64,000 nt of DNA, taken from assembly GCA_013697245.1 (NCBI GenBank), contig JACCXH010000049.1:1-64000 (forward strand), written 5' to 3'. Positions 63,352 to 64,000 of the stretch are shown here, piece by piece. The position numbers and the translations under genes were made by a program. Each line of letters begins with the position of its first letter. The stretch's first letter is position 1. Below the pieces are notes generated by a model. The model was not told the origin of the DNA. It ran no database searches and saw only the letters and a program-made list of their open reading frames with translations. This stretch comes from Bacteroidota bacterium (lineage in GTDB: Bacteria > Bacteroidota > Bacteroidia > B-17B0 > Aurantibacillaceae).

Positions 63352-64000
63352 ATGAAACAGTTCATAAAAATAAAAACCTTTGCATTTGTTTTATTACTGG
63401 CTTTAAGCCTTTCCAGCTTCGCTCAAAACGACGATCAGGATGATGAGCCCACAAAGCCTCTGCGCAAAAGAAAGTTTTTAGTGGGTATGTATTTGGGTTC
63501 TTATTTTGCTAATAAATATAGTGCCAGTACTTATAACGGTTATGGCTTTGATTATTACGGACAAAAAAATTCGTTCCTCAATAGTTTCATGAACCAAAAA
63601 ATAAATGAGCAGTATGGCGGCAAATATGGTCAGCCTGACCAGATAGCAGCTGCGCTTGGTGTAGATCCGGGGCAATGGACGTTTAATGAAAGTGATATGC
63701 CGCAGAATATGCATTACACACCATCTATTGTAGTGGGGTTTAATTTCAGACATGCCCTTGATAAAAAAACAGCTATCCTTTTAAATTTTAATGGTTGCAA
63801 ATTAAATCTGCAGGGAAATTTTACCATGACTCTTTTAAGACCTTCAGGAACAAACCCCGCTATCAATAGCAATATTCAAACCTTTGGTATAAAAGGTGGT
63901 GAACAGCGTTTATTGTTTCAATTAGGCTTTCAGAGATTATTAGGGGATGACGATAAACTTAATTTTTTTGTGGAGACAGGTTTTAACGGCACTTTGGCAA
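63352..64000 (+). CDS. Outer-membrane beta-barrel-like protein, 3' end cut off by the window edge
   Basis: 216 codons are visible from the ATG at 63352, with no stop before the edge. A signal peptide (FIKIKTFAFVLLLALSLSSFAQ) precedes an acidic stretch (NDDQDDEPTK) and beta-strands such as FLVGMYLGSYFANKY, TPSIVVGFNFRHALDKKT and QRLLFQLGFQRLLG, the pattern of Bacteroidota outer-membrane barrel proteins. It resembles T9SS-associated or generic Omp barrels, but the family cannot be settled from the part seen. Confidence 0.75.
   Translation, partial: MKQFIKIKTFAFVLLLALSLSSFAQNDDQDDEPTKPLRKRKFLVGMYLGSYFANKYSASTYNGYGFDYYGQKNSFLNSFMNQKINEQYGGKYGQPDQIAAALGVDPGQWTFNESDMPQNMHYTPSIVVGFNFRHALDKKTAILLNFNGCKLNLQGNFTMTLLRPSGTNPAINSNIQTFGIKGGEQRLLFQLGFQRLLGDDDKLNFFVETGFNGTLA

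Overview
The window is about 38% GC (estimated by eye) and comes from a member of the Bacteroidota, most like the non-gut Flavobacteriales/Sphingobacteriia/Chitinophagia part of the phylum. The evidence is type IX secretion (T9SS) C-terminal sorting domains on several secreted proteins, PorP/SprF and PorE-like proteins, Bacteroidota promoters (TAnnTTTG near -7, TTTG near -33), A-rich leaders in place of Shine-Dalgarno sites, and the phylum-specific order rpmB-rpmG-DUF4295-ftsY. No plasmid, prophage or integrative element is visible. It reads as chromosome with a housekeeping backbone and islands of secreted-protein genes.

Layout. 1-6.5 kb: a truncated Ig-like repeat adhesin, an M1 metallopeptidase with a C-terminal outer-membrane-barrel-like region, and a secreted protein. 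6.5-7.8 kb: rpsF-rpsR-rplI. 7.8-12.2 kb: a PrsW-type membrane protease and a four-gene lipid cassette (alpha/beta hydrolase-like protein, CDP-alcohol phosphatidyltransferase, CdsA-like, PlsC-like) resembling the E. coli ynb cluster. 12.3-17.3 kb: secreted proteins, two of them broken by one in-frame stop codon each, plus a small relic of a second glutaryl-CoA dehydrogenase gene. 17.4-25.8 kb: gcdH, a PorP/PorE pair, a TPR membrane protein that appears to have lost a phosphatase domain, a SpoIIE-type phosphatase and a MacB-like permease. 25.9-36.4 kb: folD, a GxxExxY gene between inverted repeats, ffh, ribD, ribosomal protein genes, ftsY and rpsA. With the SRP RNA at 59.6 kb this gives every core part of the signal recognition particle pathway.

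36.7-46.7 kb is the accessory highlight. A DUF692/MNIO (multinuclear iron oxidase) gene at 39688-40800 lies directly downstream of four tandem small genes (40891-41920). Each encodes a secretion signal, a Lys-rich spacer and a C-terminal CxxCGxG end. This looks like a ribosomally made, post-translationally modified peptide (RiPP) locus with four divergent precursors, where a signal peptide may double as the leader, as in bufferins. Next to it is an SGNH-hydrolase gene whose signal peptide is out of frame with the mature protein.

46.8-64 kb: a DUF502 membrane protein, a NatAB-like ABC exporter, a second SpoIIE phosphatase, an acyl-CoA carboxylase beta subunit (with gcdH suggesting Leu/Lys breakdown), nrnA, rpsU, a Xer recombinase, hpf, a beta-propeller T9SS protein, an XRE regulator with a polylysine tail, an ECF sigma factor, the SRP RNA (ffs), surE, lpxB, a SpoIID-domain protein and a truncated outer-membrane protein. 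Short palindromic intergenic elements typical of this phylum recur between operons. All functional calls are from reading the sequence; no database search was run.
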